NCBI GenBank assembly: GCA_021774785.1
Contig: JAJFIQ010000006.1
Location: forward strand, 248,001 to 312,000
Direction: 5' to 3'
Length of the DNA stretch: 64,000 bases
Source: Emcibacter sp.
GTDB lineage: Bacteria > Pseudomonadota > Alphaproteobacteria > Sphingomonadales > Emcibacteraceae
Shown here: piece after piece, positions 23,922 to 33,529 of the stretch
Layout: every line of letters begins with the position of its first letter
Position numbering within the stretch: position 1 is the stretch's first letter
The notes under the pieces: generated by a model
Told to the model about the DNA's origin: nothing
Databases searched by the model: none
Seen by the model: the letters and a program-made list of their open reading frames with translations, nothing else
Made by a program: the position numbers and the translations under genes

Positions 23922-25853
23922 ATGACTGTAAGTTCTGAACTATTTTTACCCACTGCTAATACTGCCCCAACGGGCAGTGGTAAGAATAGTGCGTCCACAG
24001 ACAAGACCCGCATACAAAACACCGATGATAATTCATCAGAAAATAATACTAACGGTTTCAAACATCTTCTGGCACAGGAAACAGAAAAAACATCGTCACG
24101 CACACCGCCCACAGCTAACAAAGTAGAAAATTCCATTGAAAATAATATCCAGAAAAATAATATCCCTAATGTAATTCAGGAAGCTATTAACGAAGTCCTT
24201 GCCGATAATATCCCAACAGAAGCTAGTCAGGAAAATCTACCTGAACAGCCCCAAAAAGATGAGCATACATCCGGGTCAGATTCCAAAATTATCGATGTGA
24301 ACCAAATTCCATTGGTTAATAACACGCAGCCCGTAGTGGACGTTCCCATTACTAATAGTGTCGCAGCCCAACAAGGCACACCAAAGGGGAATAATTCCGA
24401 AAAACCGGATAATGATAACCCACAGGCCAAAGGTGACCGTACCCAACAAATGGCCGGTCCCGGGGAAAAAATATCTGAGCAAACGAAAACAGCCCGGAAT
24501 CATCCAGATAAAACACCGGCATCCACAAAGCCTGATAATGTTAACCCTGTTGTCTCCCCACGCCAGACAGCAGACGCCCCTGCTGTCGAAAATATTATGT
24601 CGGCAAATACAGTGAATACCAAGGTTTCAGAAAATAGTCAGGTTCAAGAGAAACCCCACCCATTAGAGGTTTCAGCAAAAGCAGAAATGGCTAACGCATT
24701 ACCTGAATTAGAAGAGTCTGCTACGAATTTTTCTCAGACACCTAAAGACCAAGGTATTCAGACACCTAAAGACCAAAATATTACGGAGACTGAAAGGTCC
24801 GCCCCTCAAAATACAGTGCCTCAAACCGAAGGTACTAAAGCAACTGTTGATGAAAAAACCACCACACAAAATACAGTGGTTCAAGCTGATGTGAATAAAA
24901 ACCCTGTTCCACTTGTCACGTCGGACATAGAGCAAGCACCGATACAGCAAGCTATCGCTGGTACCGAAACAATTGAACGTCAGTCTACGACACCACAGCA
25001 ACAGATGGCCGCCGCCACAGCAATGCCCGCCCCTCAAATAGCGGCTGAAAACAACCGAAGTGAAAAAGATACTAATCCAAAGGATTCTACTAAGGGGGCT
25101 GAAACTGCCGCTGCCAGTGCAAAAAATCGGGCAAATTCTTCTTACAACATTAAAAACACGCCCCAGAATTCCAGCGAAGAAAAAAATTCTGCCGCCGCAA
25201 CACAAAATAAAAATTCTGCCACTGGCCCTCAACAACTGCTTACGCCCAAAGTTCCTTTTCTGACAGAATTAAGTCAGACCATGACCGGCACTGAAGGCAA
25301 GACCACGGGCCTTGGCTCCTTACCGCCCCCTACCGGGTTGTTGGTGGCTCAGGAAGTAGGCCAGAATGGTCTTCAGGCAAACGGACTTTCTGCTGCGGTT
25401 CACGGAAAAACACACCTGCCTCCTGCCAACCCACAAATGATAACCAAACAAATCAGCATGGCCATTATGAAACAAGCCGATAACGGTCATGAAAGCTTTA
25501 AAATAAGTCTGAAACCTGCCCATCTTGGACAAGTGGATATCAAGATGGACTTTCAGGCAGATGGAAAAATGATCGCAACCGTATCCGTGGACAATGAACG
25601 AACATTGGCACTGTTGCAGAAGGATCAGGGGTCACTGGAAAAAGCATTGGAAAATGCAGGTTTTGATGCCAACGGAAACAACCTGAATTTCAGCTTGAAA
25701 GAACAACAACAAAATCAAGGTAAATCTGATTTTGCTGATAATGATACCGAAGACGGTGAAAATAACGATATATCCTTCCAACCGGACAGTATTATCAGTC
25801 ACCAACAAATGAAAATGGCCTATTCAGATAATATGCTGGATATAAATATTTAA
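23922..25853 (+). CDS. fliK: Flagellar hook-length control protein FliK
   Basis: A 643-aa secreted ruler protein. The long N-terminal and middle region (about 1-500) is Gln/Asn/Thr/Lys/Pro-rich and of low complexity, with a short repeat QTPKDQ. The C-terminal Flg_hook domain (about 525-615) is recognisable from FKISLKPAHLGQVDIKM and LEKALENAGFD, and it switches export specificity through FlhB. The ATG at 23922 has a GGA site and fits the predicted sigma-54 start, so a TTG at 23895 is rejected. It is followed by flgD (16-nt gap) and flgE, the classic hook operon order. Confidence 0.88.
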   Translation: MTVSSELFLPTANTAPTGSGKNSASTDKTRIQNTDDNSSENNTNGFKHLLAQETEKTSSRTPPTANKVENSIENNIQKNNIPNVIQEAINEVLADNIPTEASQENLPEQPQKDEHTSGSDSKIIDVNQIPLVNNTQPVVDVPITNSVAAQQGTPKGNNSEKPDNDNPQAKGDRTQQMAGPGEKISEQTKTARNHPDKTPASTKPDNVNPVVSPRQTADAPAVENIMSANTVNTKVSENSQVQEKPHPLEVSAKAEMANALPELEESATNFSQTPKDQGIQTPKDQNITETERSAPQNTVPQTEGTKATVDEKTTTQNTVVQADVNKNPVPLVTSDIEQAPIQQAIAGTETIERQSTTPQQQMAAATAMPAPQIAAENNRSEKDTNPKDSTKGAETAAASAKNRANSSYNIKNTPQNSSEEKNSAAATQNKNSATGPQQLLTPKVPFLTELSQTMTGTEGKTTGLGSLPPPTGLLVAQEVGQNGLQANGLSAAVHGKTHLPPANPQMITKQISMAIMKQADNGHESFKISLKPAHLGQVDIKMDFQADGKMIATVSVDNERTLALLQKDQGSLEKALENAGFDANGNNLNFSLKEQQQNQGKSDFADNDTEDGENNDISFQPDSIISHQQMKMAYSDNMLDINI

Positions 25854-25869
25854 CCAAGGACCAAGTAAA

Positions 25870-26535
25870 ATGGAAGTCAACAGCGCAGCAGCAAATACCA
25901 CCAGTGCCGCCAGTCAAAGCCAGACAAAACTGGCTCAGGATTTTGACCAGTTTCTCACATTGCTGACAACCCAGTTGCAGTTTCAGGACCCTTTGGATCC
26001 GCTGGATTCAAATCAATTCACTGAACAGCTGGTATCTTTCACACAAGTGGAGCAGACCATCACCACCAATAAGAATCTGGAGCGGATGATTAGTCAGACA
26101 AAAACCGCGGCCATGTCCAATGCGGTCGGTTATCTGGGAACGGAAGTGACTATTGAAACGGACCGGGCCGGATTACGGAATGGTACGGCAAAATGGGAAT
26201 ATGGTCTGGAAACAAATGCCGAAGAAGTGAAACTGACTGTCCAAGATGCCTCTGGGAAAGTTATTGATGAAGTCTTCGGCCCTAATAAGGCCGGATTGCA
26301 TGATTTCATCTGGGATGCCCCGGCTGATACACCTGACGGAATTTATCAATTGACTATTTCCGCTGAAACAATTGACGGGACCGAGATACAGGCCGCAATA
26401 TTCTCAAAAGGAACTGTCGAAGCCATTGAGATACTGGATGGGGACGCACATTTATCCGTCAACGGAATTTTAACAGCAGCCGGTAACATTCAGGCTGTCA
26501 AACCAAACAAACCTGTCGCAGAAGTCGCCAGTTAA
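25870..26535 (+). CDS. flgD: Flagellar hook capping protein FlgD
   Basis: A 221-aa hook-cap protein needed for FlgE polymerisation. The N-terminal signature DFDQFLTLLTTQLQFQDPLDP and the EQLVSFTQVEQ segment (about residues 20-65) are diagnostic. The C-terminal half contains FlgD tudor/Ig-like domains with the DGIYQLTISAE stretch. An AAGGACC site precedes the ATG. It lies between fliK and flgE in one operon. Confidence 0.95.
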   Translation: MEVNSAAANTTSAASQSQTKLAQDFDQFLTLLTTQLQFQDPLDPLDSNQFTEQLVSFTQVEQTITTNKNLERMISQTKTAAMSNAVGYLGTEVTIETDRAGLRNGTAKWEYGLETNAEEVKLTVQDASGKVIDEVFGPNKAGLHDFIWDAPADTPDGIYQLTISAETIDGTEIQAAIFSKGTVEAIEILDGDAHLSVNGILTAAGNIQAVKPNKPVAEVAS

Positions 26536-26615
26536 GTCGCGTAAAACGCTCTCAAAATATGGATTTTAACATACAGGCATTAACGCTATGCCGGTAAACA
26601 ATAAGGAGTAACGAC

Positions 26616-27998
26616 ATGAGTCTTTTTGCATCACTAGCTTCCGGTGTATCCGGGTTGGGAGCCTATAGTTCCGCCCTCGGCATGATTTCGGACAATATCG
26701 CCAATCTGAATACGACAGGTTATAAAGAAACCCGAGCTAAATTTTCCACATTGGTGACAGAAACCAGCTCATCAAGTTCTTTTTCTCCGGGCGGCGTTCA
26801 GGCATTGCCTCAATCGCTGATCAGTCGACAGGGTTTGCTGCAATCTTCCACATCCGCAACGGACCTCAGTATTGACGGGGCAGGATTTTTTGTCGTATCA
26901 ACCCGCGGGGAACCTGTTGATGCGGATTCAGAAATCAGTTTCACAAGAGCGGGATCTTTCACGCCAAATGCGGATGGTTTCCTCAGGAACACAGCCGGAT
27001 TTTTCCTCATGGGTGTCCCTCTTGACACATCCGGTAACCCGCCGACAAATCTGGTATTGACGGAATTACAGCCCATTAATGTCTCGAACCTGACCAGTAC
27101 CGCTGAAGCATCCACCAGCGTATCTATTCGTGCCAACCTGCAATCTTCACAGCCCCTGAGTGCGGCAGTAACAGGCGCAACATATAACGCGGCAACAGTA
27201 GCAGACTCCATGGCTGGTTATGCCGCTGATGTTGCCGCCGGTATCATTCCGCCTGTGAATGGCGTACAGCCAGACTTCCAGACAAATATACAGGTTTTTG
27301 ATGCCTTGGGTGGTGTTCATACGGTAACACTTGCAGCTCTGAGACAGACCGACAATCTTTGGAATGTTGAAATGTATGTTGACCCGCCGTCTGATATTAC
27401 TTCAGCTCTGGTGGGAACCGGACAGATTGCCAGTGGACAGCTTGCCTTTAACGGCGATGGTACTGTTGATATTGCAACAACCAGTGCGGCTCTTCTTAAC
27501 CCACTCAATGTTAGCTGGACGGGTGGCGCAGTTGCCAGCACTCTTACTTTTGATCTGGGGTCTGACGGACTGAGCGATGGGATGACCCAGTTCTCTGGTA
27601 AATCGACCATCATTTCATCTTCGGTCGATGGCGCAACATTTGGTAACGTGGTCGGCGTTGCCATTGATAAAGACGGCGTTGTCAGCGCTCTCTTTAGTAA
27701 TGGATTAGCCAAAAGAGTGTCACAAATACCATTATCCACTTTCCAGAACCCGGATGGGCTGACCAGGCGGCAGGGTAATACCTATACGGTATCCGATCAA
27801 TCAGGCACCCTGAACCTGAAACTTGCCGGATTCGGTGGTGCCGGATTTGTTGCACCACAGACACTTGAAGCCTCAACTGTTGACCTGGCTGCTGAATTTA
27901 CCAGCCTGATTACAGTGCAGCGAGCTTTTTCTGCCAACACCAAAGTCATTATAACGGTTGATGAGATGCTGAACGAACTGAACAGCGTAAAACGCTAA
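26616..27998 (+). CDS. flgE: Flagellar hook protein FlgE
   Basis: A 460-aa subunit of the hook. The N-terminal rod signature is LGMISDNIANLNTTGYKETRA, the central FlgE D2 domain is about 150-360, and the C-terminal helix (LAAEFTSLITVQRAFSANTK) matches flg_bbr_C. The AAGGAG ribosome binding site is strong. It is the last gene of fliK-flgD-flgE and is closed by a clear terminator at 28020. Confidence 0.95.
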   Translation: MSLFASLASGVSGLGAYSSALGMISDNIANLNTTGYKETRAKFSTLVTETSSSSSFSPGGVQALPQSLISRQGLLQSSTSATDLSIDGAGFFVVSTRGEPVDADSEISFTRAGSFTPNADGFLRNTAGFFLMGVPLDTSGNPPTNLVLTELQPINVSNLTSTAEASTSVSIRANLQSSQPLSAAVTGATYNAATVADSMAGYAADVAAGIIPPVNGVQPDFQTNIQVFDALGGVHTVTLAALRQTDNLWNVEMYVDPPSDITSALVGTGQIASGQLAFNGDGTVDIATTSAALLNPLNVSWTGGAVASTLTFDLGSDGLSDGMTQFSGKSTIISSSVDGATFGNVVGVAIDKDGVVSALFSNGLAKRVSQIPLSTFQNPDGLTRRQGNTYTVSDQSGTLNLKLAGFGGAGFVAPQTLEASTVDLAAEFTSLITVQRAFSANTKVIITVDEMLNELNSVKR

Positions 27999-28019
27999 TA
28001 AATCAATAACTTAAACTAT

Positions 28020-28057
28020 AAGCCGCTTGTGTAACGCAAGCGGCTTATTCTGTTTTT
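28020..28057 (+). terminator. Rho-independent terminator after flgE
   Basis: Perfect 10-bp stem AAGCCGCTTG / CAAGCGGCTT with a 7-base loop, followed by ATTCTGTTTTT. It begins 22 bases after the flgE stop and separates the hook operon from sciP. Confidence 0.92.
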
Positions 28058-28190
28058 CACGTCGAAAAAACGATTAGATAAAATTGTTATCAATATTTTA
28101 TTCCTCATTAACCGCGTTCATTAGGCTTTTTTTAAAGGCTTGTGATTACTCTGGTCAACATAAGTAAATGTTACCGGAGATTAGTATATA

Positions 28191-28490
28191 ATGAGTAGAT
28201 TTCAAAATATGTCTGCTGCACCAGTTTTAGGGCCGACAGGAGAGCCTCTTACGTTAGATGACCTCCCCCCGCCAAATACAAAACGTTGGGTCATTCGACG
28301 CAAGGCTGAGGTTGTGGCTGCCGTTAGGGGCGGGTTGCTGTCGTTGGAAGATGCCTGTAAGAAATATACACTATCCGTTGAAGAATTCCTGTCCTGGCAG
28401 CGTGCCATTGATAAAGACGGACTTCTGGGATTAAGGGTAACGCGGATTCAGGATTATCGGGAAATTTCATCCCAAAGATTTGATAATTAA
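28191..28490 (+). CDS. sciP: CtrA inhibitor SciP (DUF1153)
   Basis: A 99-aa helix-turn-helix protein of the DUF1153 family. The signature is LTLDDLPPPNTKRWVIRRKAEVV near residues 20-42, followed by a basic HTH (AAVRGGLLSLEDACKKY) and SVEEFLSWQ. In Caulobacter, SciP binds CtrA and blocks its activation of target promoters, including flagellar genes. It sits alone between two terminators, flanked by flgE and fliF, and ctrA itself is in the same window at 44692. Confidence 0.92.
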   Translation: MSRFQNMSAAPVLGPTGEPLTLDDLPPPNTKRWVIRRKAEVVAAVRGGLLSLEDACKKYTLSVEEFLSWQRAIDKDGLLGLRVTRIQDYREISSQRFDN

Positions 28491-28526
28491 TTCAATTCTT
28501 AGATAAAAAAATTTTAAATATTAGTG

Positions 28527-28567
28527 ATTAACCATAAGGAAAGTGATTCTTATGGTTAATTTTTTTT
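28527..28567 (+). terminator. Rho-independent terminator after sciP
   Basis: Perfect 12-bp stem ATTAACCATAAG / CTTATGGTTAAT with a 10-base loop and a run of T residues directly after it. It begins 37 bases after the sciP stop. The stem is A/T-rich, so efficiency may be moderate. Confidence 0.8.
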
Positions 28568-28694
28568 ATAGCCCAAAAATCGGTAATTTTAACCAATACC
28601 TACTATATATAGTATATTTTTTTAACGTGGCCACTATTACGGACACCTTGCAAACCCTCATCTTTTTAAATGTCAATATAAATATCAGCCTCGC

Positions 28695-28746
28695 TAGGCA
28701 AAAATTGCCTACCATTAACGTCTTGTTTACTTAATAATTGGTAAAC
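28695..28746 (+). promoter_or_regulatory. fliF upstream region: palindrome plus two CtrA-like boxes
   Basis: The perfect palindrome TAGGCAA-AAA-TTGCCTA occupies 28695-28711. Two adjacent near-matches to the CtrA box TTAA-N7-TTAAC follow: TTAA-N7-TTTAC at 28715-28730 and TTAA-N7-TAAAC at 28731-28746, each one mismatch from consensus. They lie about 100 bases before fliF, and Caulobacter fliF is CtrA-controlled. The rest of 28568-28842 is AT-rich and without a gene. Confidence 0.45.
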
Positions 28747-28842
28747 TTAATATCACGTTGAATCAATCACCACTTTACTGGAAATTCAGCGCATATAAAT
28801 ATTAAGCTGTATTATGATAAAAGTATAATAGGAAACCGCACC

Positions 28843-30543
28843 GTGAATGGTTTAGCAGAATTTTTCAGAACATTGGGTCCCGCAAGACTGGCGGCAATGG
28901 CAACAGTGGCTGCAATTACAATTGGCTTCTTTATTTTCCTGTCGATCCGCCTATCCACACCAAATATGTCATTATTATTTAGCGGACTCGATTTATCGGA
29001 TTCATCCAAAATTGTCCAGAGTCTGGAAGCACAGACAATTCCCTATAAGCTGGTTGGCGATGGCAGTACAATTTTGGTTCCCGACAATCAGGTTAACCGA
29101 ATCCGTATTTCTGTTGCTGAACAAGGGCTGGCTAGGGGCGGGTCACTGGGGTATGAAATTTTTGACCGGGGCGATTCTCTTGGTGCCACCAGTTTTGTAC
29201 AAAATATCAATCACCTGCGCGCATTAGAAGGGGAACTGGCCCGGACAATTCAATCCATTGAAAATGTGACCAGTGCCCGTATTCATCTTGTACTACCCGA
29301 ACGGCGACTGTTCAGCAATGAAACGAGACAAACTACCGCCAGTATTTTTATAAAGACATCAACAGGCCGTCTGTCACGTAATCAGGTCATGGCCGTTCAA
29401 AATCTTGTATCGGCTGCGGTGCCGGACCTGCAGCCCGAGCGCATTTCAATTGTTGATCAGAAAGGCTCCCTGCTGGCCCGTGGCTCATCAGAAGATGTCA
29501 CATCCCTGCTCGCGCTTTCTCTGGAAGAGAAAAAGATATCCATGGAGAATCGGCTGCGCGGTCAAATAGAAACTTTATTAGAAAAAACCATTGGCCTTGG
29601 AAAAGTAAGGGCAGAGGTCAGTGCCGAACTTGACTTGAACCGGATCACCAGTAATTCAGAAACATATGATCCCGATACCCAAGTAATTCTATCGGAATCC
29701 AGCAAGGAAATAATTAAAAACAGCCGTGAGAATGCAGAAGAAAAAACCGTGTCGGTAAATAACAATCTGCCGGACCAAGACCCTGATGCGAATGAAGATC
29801 CCGCTATCAAAAATCAATCAAACGACAGTACGACAGAAACCACAACAAATTATCTGAACTCTAAAACCATCAGAACCCAAATACATGAAGCGGGAACCGT
29901 CAAGAAAATTACTGTTGCCGTGTTGGTTGATGGCACTTATCAGGATGCTGGCGATGGAAGTCAGGCTGTTTATCAGCCGCGTACTGCGGATGACCTGACA
30001 AAGTTGGAAGATCTGGTTAAATCCACCATAGGATATGATGAAGACCGTGGTGATACAGTACAGATCATCAATATGCAGTTTGCCACAATTGATTATGGTG
30101 AAGAAGCAGCAGAAGCAGGCTTGTTCGATTTCAATAAGGCCGACATCATGCGCTTCATCGAACTGGGTGGCCTGATGCTAATCGGCATATTGGTTATCTT
30201 CTTCGCCTTACGGCCTTTGATCAAATTGCTCACATCGCCGCCAACCACCTATGTACCGCAAACAGCGGTCTTGGAGGGGGCAGCACAGGGACAATTACCG
30301 CCGGGGGAGCAGCAAGCCCTGGCAGCACCAGCGAATGAGCCTCAAGTCGCTCTGGTTGATGATCAGGGAAGAACTCTTTCTTCACGACAAATTGCCCAAC
30401 AACCCGGTGCCATTGATTCTGCAATTGATGTGGCTGCCGTAGAAGGAAAAATACAAGCCACCGCCCTGAAGAAAGTTGGGGAACTGGTTGAACGGCACCC
30501 GGAAGAATCCGCTGCGGTCGTTAGAGGTTGGTTATACGGATAA
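28843..30543 (+). CDS. fliF: Flagellar MS-ring protein FliF
   Basis: A 566-aa membrane protein that forms the MS ring. Transmembrane helices are at about 17-38 and 440-462. The periplasmic YscJ/FliF domain holds LVPDNQVNRIRISVAEQGLA and a SARIHLVLPERRLF stretch. The C-terminal cytoplasmic tail (GELVERHPEESAAVVRGWLY) is the FliG-binding motif. The GTG start has AGGAAA upstream. It leads the operon fliF-fliG-fliH-fliN-motA-flbD-flhA-flhF-flhG, and fliG follows after six bases. Confidence 0.96.
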   Translation: MNGLAEFFRTLGPARLAAMATVAAITIGFFIFLSIRLSTPNMSLLFSGLDLSDSSKIVQSLEAQTIPYKLVGDGSTILVPDNQVNRIRISVAEQGLARGGSLGYEIFDRGDSLGATSFVQNINHLRALEGELARTIQSIENVTSARIHLVLPERRLFSNETRQTTASIFIKTSTGRLSRNQVMAVQNLVSAAVPDLQPERISIVDQKGSLLARGSSEDVTSLLALSLEEKKISMENRLRGQIETLLEKTIGLGKVRAEVSAELDLNRITSNSETYDPDTQVILSESSKEIIKNSRENAEEKTVSVNNNLPDQDPDANEDPAIKNQSNDSTTETTTNYLNSKTIRTQIHEAGTVKKITVAVLVDGTYQDAGDGSQAVYQPRTADDLTKLEDLVKSTIGYDEDRGDTVQIINMQFATIDYGEEAAEAGLFDFNKADIMRFIELGGLMLIGILVIFFALRPLIKLLTSPPTTYVPQTAVLEGAAQGQLPPGEQQALAAPANEPQVALVDDQGRTLSSRQIAQQPGAIDSAIDVAAVEGKIQATALKKVGELVERHPEESAAVVRGWLYG

Positions 30544-30549
30544 TATGGA

Positions 30550-31569
30550 ATGAATGCTAAAATATCTCGAACATCTGATCTCTCTAGCCCGGACAAGGCG
30601 GCAGCTCTCATGCTGGCATTGGGCGAAGAAAATGGATCGATAATCTGGAATCTTCTGGATGATGAGGAAGTCAAGGAACTGTCCCTTGCCATGTCATCTT
30701 TGGGTGCGGTTGATTCAAAAGTGATTGAGGATTTATTCCTTGATTTTGCCAATGGTGTATCCTCTGTTGGTTCCTTAACCGGAAATTTTGATAATACGGA
30801 ACGCTTGCTGTCCAAAATGCTTAATGGTGACCGGGTCAGCCAGATCATGGAAGAAATTCGCGGCCCTGCGGGACGTACCATGTGGGACAAGCTGGGTAAT
30901 GTGAATGAAGTGGTGCTTGCCACTTACCTTAAAAATGAATATCCCCAGACGGTTTCCGTGGTGTTGTCGAAAATCAAGCCCGAACATGCCGCCTCTGTAC
31001 TGAGCGTTTTGCCTGATGAATTTTCCATGGAAGTCGTTCAGCGTATGCTGCGAATGGAGCCGGTTCAAAAAGATATTCTGGATAAAGTAGAACAAACCCT
31101 GCGAACTGAATTCATGAATAATCTGGCAAAAACCAGCCGCAAGGACAGCCATGAGACCATTGCTGAGATTTTCAACTATCTCGACCGGGCGGCTGAAACC
31201 CGCTTCCTGACCGCATTGGAAGACAGAAACCGGGAAAGTGCCGAAAAAGTACGCGCATTGATGTTTACCTTTGAAGACCTGCAAAATCTGGATGCCACCG
31301 GCGTGCAAACCCTGCTCAGAGGCATCGACAAGGATCGCCTTGGTCTTGCCATGAAGGGAGCTTCCGATAAAATCCGCGATATGTTCTTTAGCAACATGTC
31401 AGAGCGGGCAGCCAAAATCTTGAAAGAGGATATGGAAGCCATGGGTCCGGTACGCCTGAAGGATGTTGACGAAGCTCAGATGGAAATAGTCAATGTGGCT
31501 AAGGATCTGGCCGATAGTGGTGAAATTGTGCTCAATGATTCTAAGAGCGAAGACGAATTGATTTATTAG
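30550..31569 (+). CDS. fliG: Flagellar motor switch protein FliG
   Basis: A 339-aa rotor protein. It has the N-terminal FliF-binding domain, a middle domain with the [19 protein letters not shown] (EHPQ-like) motif, and a C-terminal torque domain with [27 protein letters not shown] and a charged ridge ([19 protein letters not shown]). It couples stator force to rotation. It follows fliF by six bases and fits the C-ring set with fliN downstream. fliM is not in the window. Confidence 0.96.
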   Translation: MNAKISRTSDLSSPDKAAALMLALGEENGSIIWNLLDDEEVKELSLAMSSLGAVDSKVIEDLFLDFANGVSSVGSLTGNFDNTERLLSKMLNGDRVSQIMEEIRGPAGRTMWDKLGNVNEVVLATYLKNEYPQTVSVVLSKIKPEHAASVLSVLPDEFSMEVVQRMLRMEPVQKDILDKVEQTLRTEFMNNLAKTSRKDSHETIAEIFNYLDRAAETRFLTALEDRNRESAEKVRALMFTFEDLQNLDATGVQTLLRGIDKDRLGLAMKGASDKIRDMFFSNMSERAAKILKEDMEAMGPVRLKDVDEAQMEIVNVAKDLADSGEIVLNDSKSEDELIY

Positions 31570-31589
31570 AAACGGGATTTGACCTTGCC

Positions 31590-32240
31590 ATGAGCGCAAT
31601 AAAATTTACATTTGATGATGACTTTGAAAGCAGTACTAACGGCAGTATCAGCAAAAATAAGCTACGCGAAACTGCTTTTGCAGAAGGGCATGAAGCGGGT
31701 CGGGCTGAAGCGTTAGGCGGCTTGGAACAAAGCAGCGATGCCCTGCTCCAGAATATCCTTACAGCCACACAAAATCTAGAGCAACGTCAGGATGAACAGG
31801 TTGCCCTGATGCATAAGGAAGCCGCGAAGCTTGCCTATGCCATCATTGAAAAACTAGCCCCTGCAGTGGTTGAGAAAACGCCCCTGGCGGAAATAGAACT
31901 TTTGGTCGATCAATGTCTAAAAAACAGCCCGCTGGAACCGCGACTCGTCATCCGTGTGGATGATACCATCCTGCCCAACCTGCAAGATAAATTAGAAGAA
32001 ATGAAACGTGTCAGCGGTTATGCGGGACAGGTAATCCTGATCAGCGAGCCAATGCCACATGTCAGCGATTGCAGGGTAGAATGGGCCAACGGTGGTGCGG
32101 AGCGGGATTTCGATAGCCTGATGAACACGATTGAAACCACAGTTCAGCAGTTTATTGATGCGCCGGAAACAGTACTTACCTCTGCGACCAGTCAAATTGA
32201 CCCAGCCGCAGGTACAATATCGGAGACCATCACCAACTGA
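31590..32240 (+). CDS. fliH: Flagellar export ATPase regulator FliH (FlbE-like)
   Basis: A 216-aa protein. An acidic N-terminal segment (KFTFDDDF) is followed by an Ala/Glu/Gly-rich helix with AFAEGHEAGRAEAL (GxxxG-like repeats typical of FliH) and a C-terminal domain with AYAIIEKLAPAVVE and DCRVEWANGGAERDFD, the latter matching the FliH/HrpE C-terminus. It binds FliI and docks it to the export gate. In Caulobacter the same position between fliG and fliN is occupied by flbE. Confidence 0.85.
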   Translation: MSAIKFTFDDDFESSTNGSISKNKLRETAFAEGHEAGRAEALGGLEQSSDALLQNILTATQNLEQRQDEQVALMHKEAAKLAYAIIEKLAPAVVEKTPLAEIELLVDQCLKNSPLEPRLVIRVDDTILPNLQDKLEEMKRVSGYAGQVILISEPMPHVSDCRVEWANGGAERDFDSLMNTIETTVQQFIDAPETVLTSATSQIDPAAGTISETITN

Positions 32241-32384
32241 TAAATCCAGAAACAACATAATAGCCCCTATAGGCTTTTAGGATTTTGAATTTACGGGTAA
32301 GTATGGTTAATACATGATAAGCTATTGGAGAAATTTATTCATTATAATGGCTTATGACAATAATTTATTAAGGGCTTAAAGCTA

Positions 32385-32720
32385 ATGTCTGATACAGAAA
32401 ATATGGATTGGCAGGAATTGGATCAAGGTGATTCGGCGGTTGACACAAGCGGTCAGGACAGCGGCGGCGATGAAGCCGGAGGCGATCTTGAAGCTGTCTT
32501 TGACGTTCCGGTAAAAGTATCCGCCGTTCTAGGGATAACGAGCCTGTCGGTAAACCAGCTATTGAAACTTGGACCAGGTTCCGTCGTGGAACTGGACCGT
32601 AAGGTTGGCGAGGCCATTGATATTTATGTGAACAACAGATTGGTTGCCCGTGGTGAGGTCGTGTTGCTGGAAGAAAAACTTGGTATCACGATGACAGAAA
32701 TTATTAAGGGCAGTGAATAA
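32385..32720 (+). CDS. fliN: Flagellar motor switch protein FliN
   Basis: A 111-aa C-ring protein. After an acidic, low-complexity N-terminus (about 1-40), the SpoA domain holds VFDVPVKVSAVLGITSLSV and LGPGSVVELDRKVGEAIDIYVN, then GEVVLLEEKLGITMTEII. It forms the lower C-ring with FliM and helps dock FliH. A 144-base spacer separates it from fliH and may hold a secondary promoter, though none was clear. Confidence 0.95.
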   Translation: MSDTENMDWQELDQGDSAVDTSGQDSGGDEAGGDLEAVFDVPVKVSAVLGITSLSVNQLLKLGPGSVVELDRKVGEAIDIYVNNRLVARGEVVLLEEKLGITMTEIIKGSE

Positions 32721-32749
32721 ATAGGAATTTTGAAAGCGGGAACAAAAAA

Positions 32750-33511
32750 GTGATTACACTCCTTGGAATATTAGTTGGATTTGGGCTGATCATTACCGCC
32801 ATGCTTTATGGCGGCTCACCCATGGATTTTGTGAACTTGCAATCGGTTTTAATTGTGTTGGGCGGAACAATGGCGATTACAGTTGTCAGCTTCTCCCTGA
32901 AGGATCTGGCACAGATTCCTGCTGCCCTATGGCGTTTAATGGCCTATACTCCCCATGACCCACAGGAAATAGGGGTAACGATGATCCAGATCGCAGAAAA
33001 GGCCCGTACAGGCGACTTAATAGCACTGGAAAAAATTAGCAAATCCTTCAATGACGAGCCATTCCTGCAAAAGGGTCTGGATTTGACCATGGATGGCGCC
33101 AATGCAGAGGAAATCGAAAATATCCTGCAGCAGGAAATCTATTCAACCTCTTCTATACAATCTAAAAGCGTTGACCTATTGCGTCGTTCAGCAGAAGTCG
33201 CACCGGCCATGGGCCTGATCGGAACCTTGGTGGGGCTGGTTCAGATGCTCGGCAACCTCAGCGACCCCAGCACAATCGGCCCAGCCATGGCTGTAGCCCT
33301 GCTGACCACTTTTTACGGTGCTATTCTGGCCCATATGGTTTTGATACCCCTTTCCACAAAGGCGGAAAGAAATTCTCATAATGAATCTACCCTGAATTTG
33401 CTCTATCTGACGGGTGTTTTGTCCATTGGCCGAAAAGAAAACCCGCGTCGTCTGGAAATGCAGCTTAACGCCATGCTGCCGCAAACAAACCGGATCAATT
33501 ATTATGACTAA
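32750..33511 (+). CDS. motA: MotA/PomA-type stator subunit, without an adjacent motB
   Basis: A 253-aa inner-membrane protein of the MotA/TolQ/ExbB superfamily with four predicted helices. It resembles PomA (Na+-type stator subunit): a short N-terminus, the VVLGGTMA-like segment VLIVLGGTMAI, a cytoplasmic loop with charged residues, APAMGLIGTLVGLVQML (helix 3) and AVALLTTFYGAILAHM (helix 4). The GTG start is preceded by AAAGCGGG. It lies between fliN and flbD with short gaps. The MotB/PomB partner is not in the window, so the name is given by homology. Confidence 0.8.
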   Translation: MITLLGILVGFGLIITAMLYGGSPMDFVNLQSVLIVLGGTMAITVVSFSLKDLAQIPAALWRLMAYTPHDPQEIGVTMIQIAEKARTGDLIALEKISKSFNDEPFLQKGLDLTMDGANAEEIENILQQEIYSTSSIQSKSVDLLRRSAEVAPAMGLIGTLVGLVQMLGNLSDPSTIGPAMAVALLTTFYGAILAHMVLIPLSTKAERNSHNESTLNLLYLTGVLSIGRKENPRRLEMQLNAMLPQTNRINYYD

Positions 33512-33529
33512 ACCTTCAGGAATTGATCA

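Noticed and set aside
24708-25235. 175-codon minus-strand frame inside fliK
   Set aside because: Cys/Phe-rich shadow of the low-complexity fliK coding sequence, with no known domain.
28610-28650. Sigma-54 promoter candidate TGGCCAC...TTACG before fliF
   Set aside because: The -12 GC dinucleotide is missing (GG instead), so it fails the key requirement.
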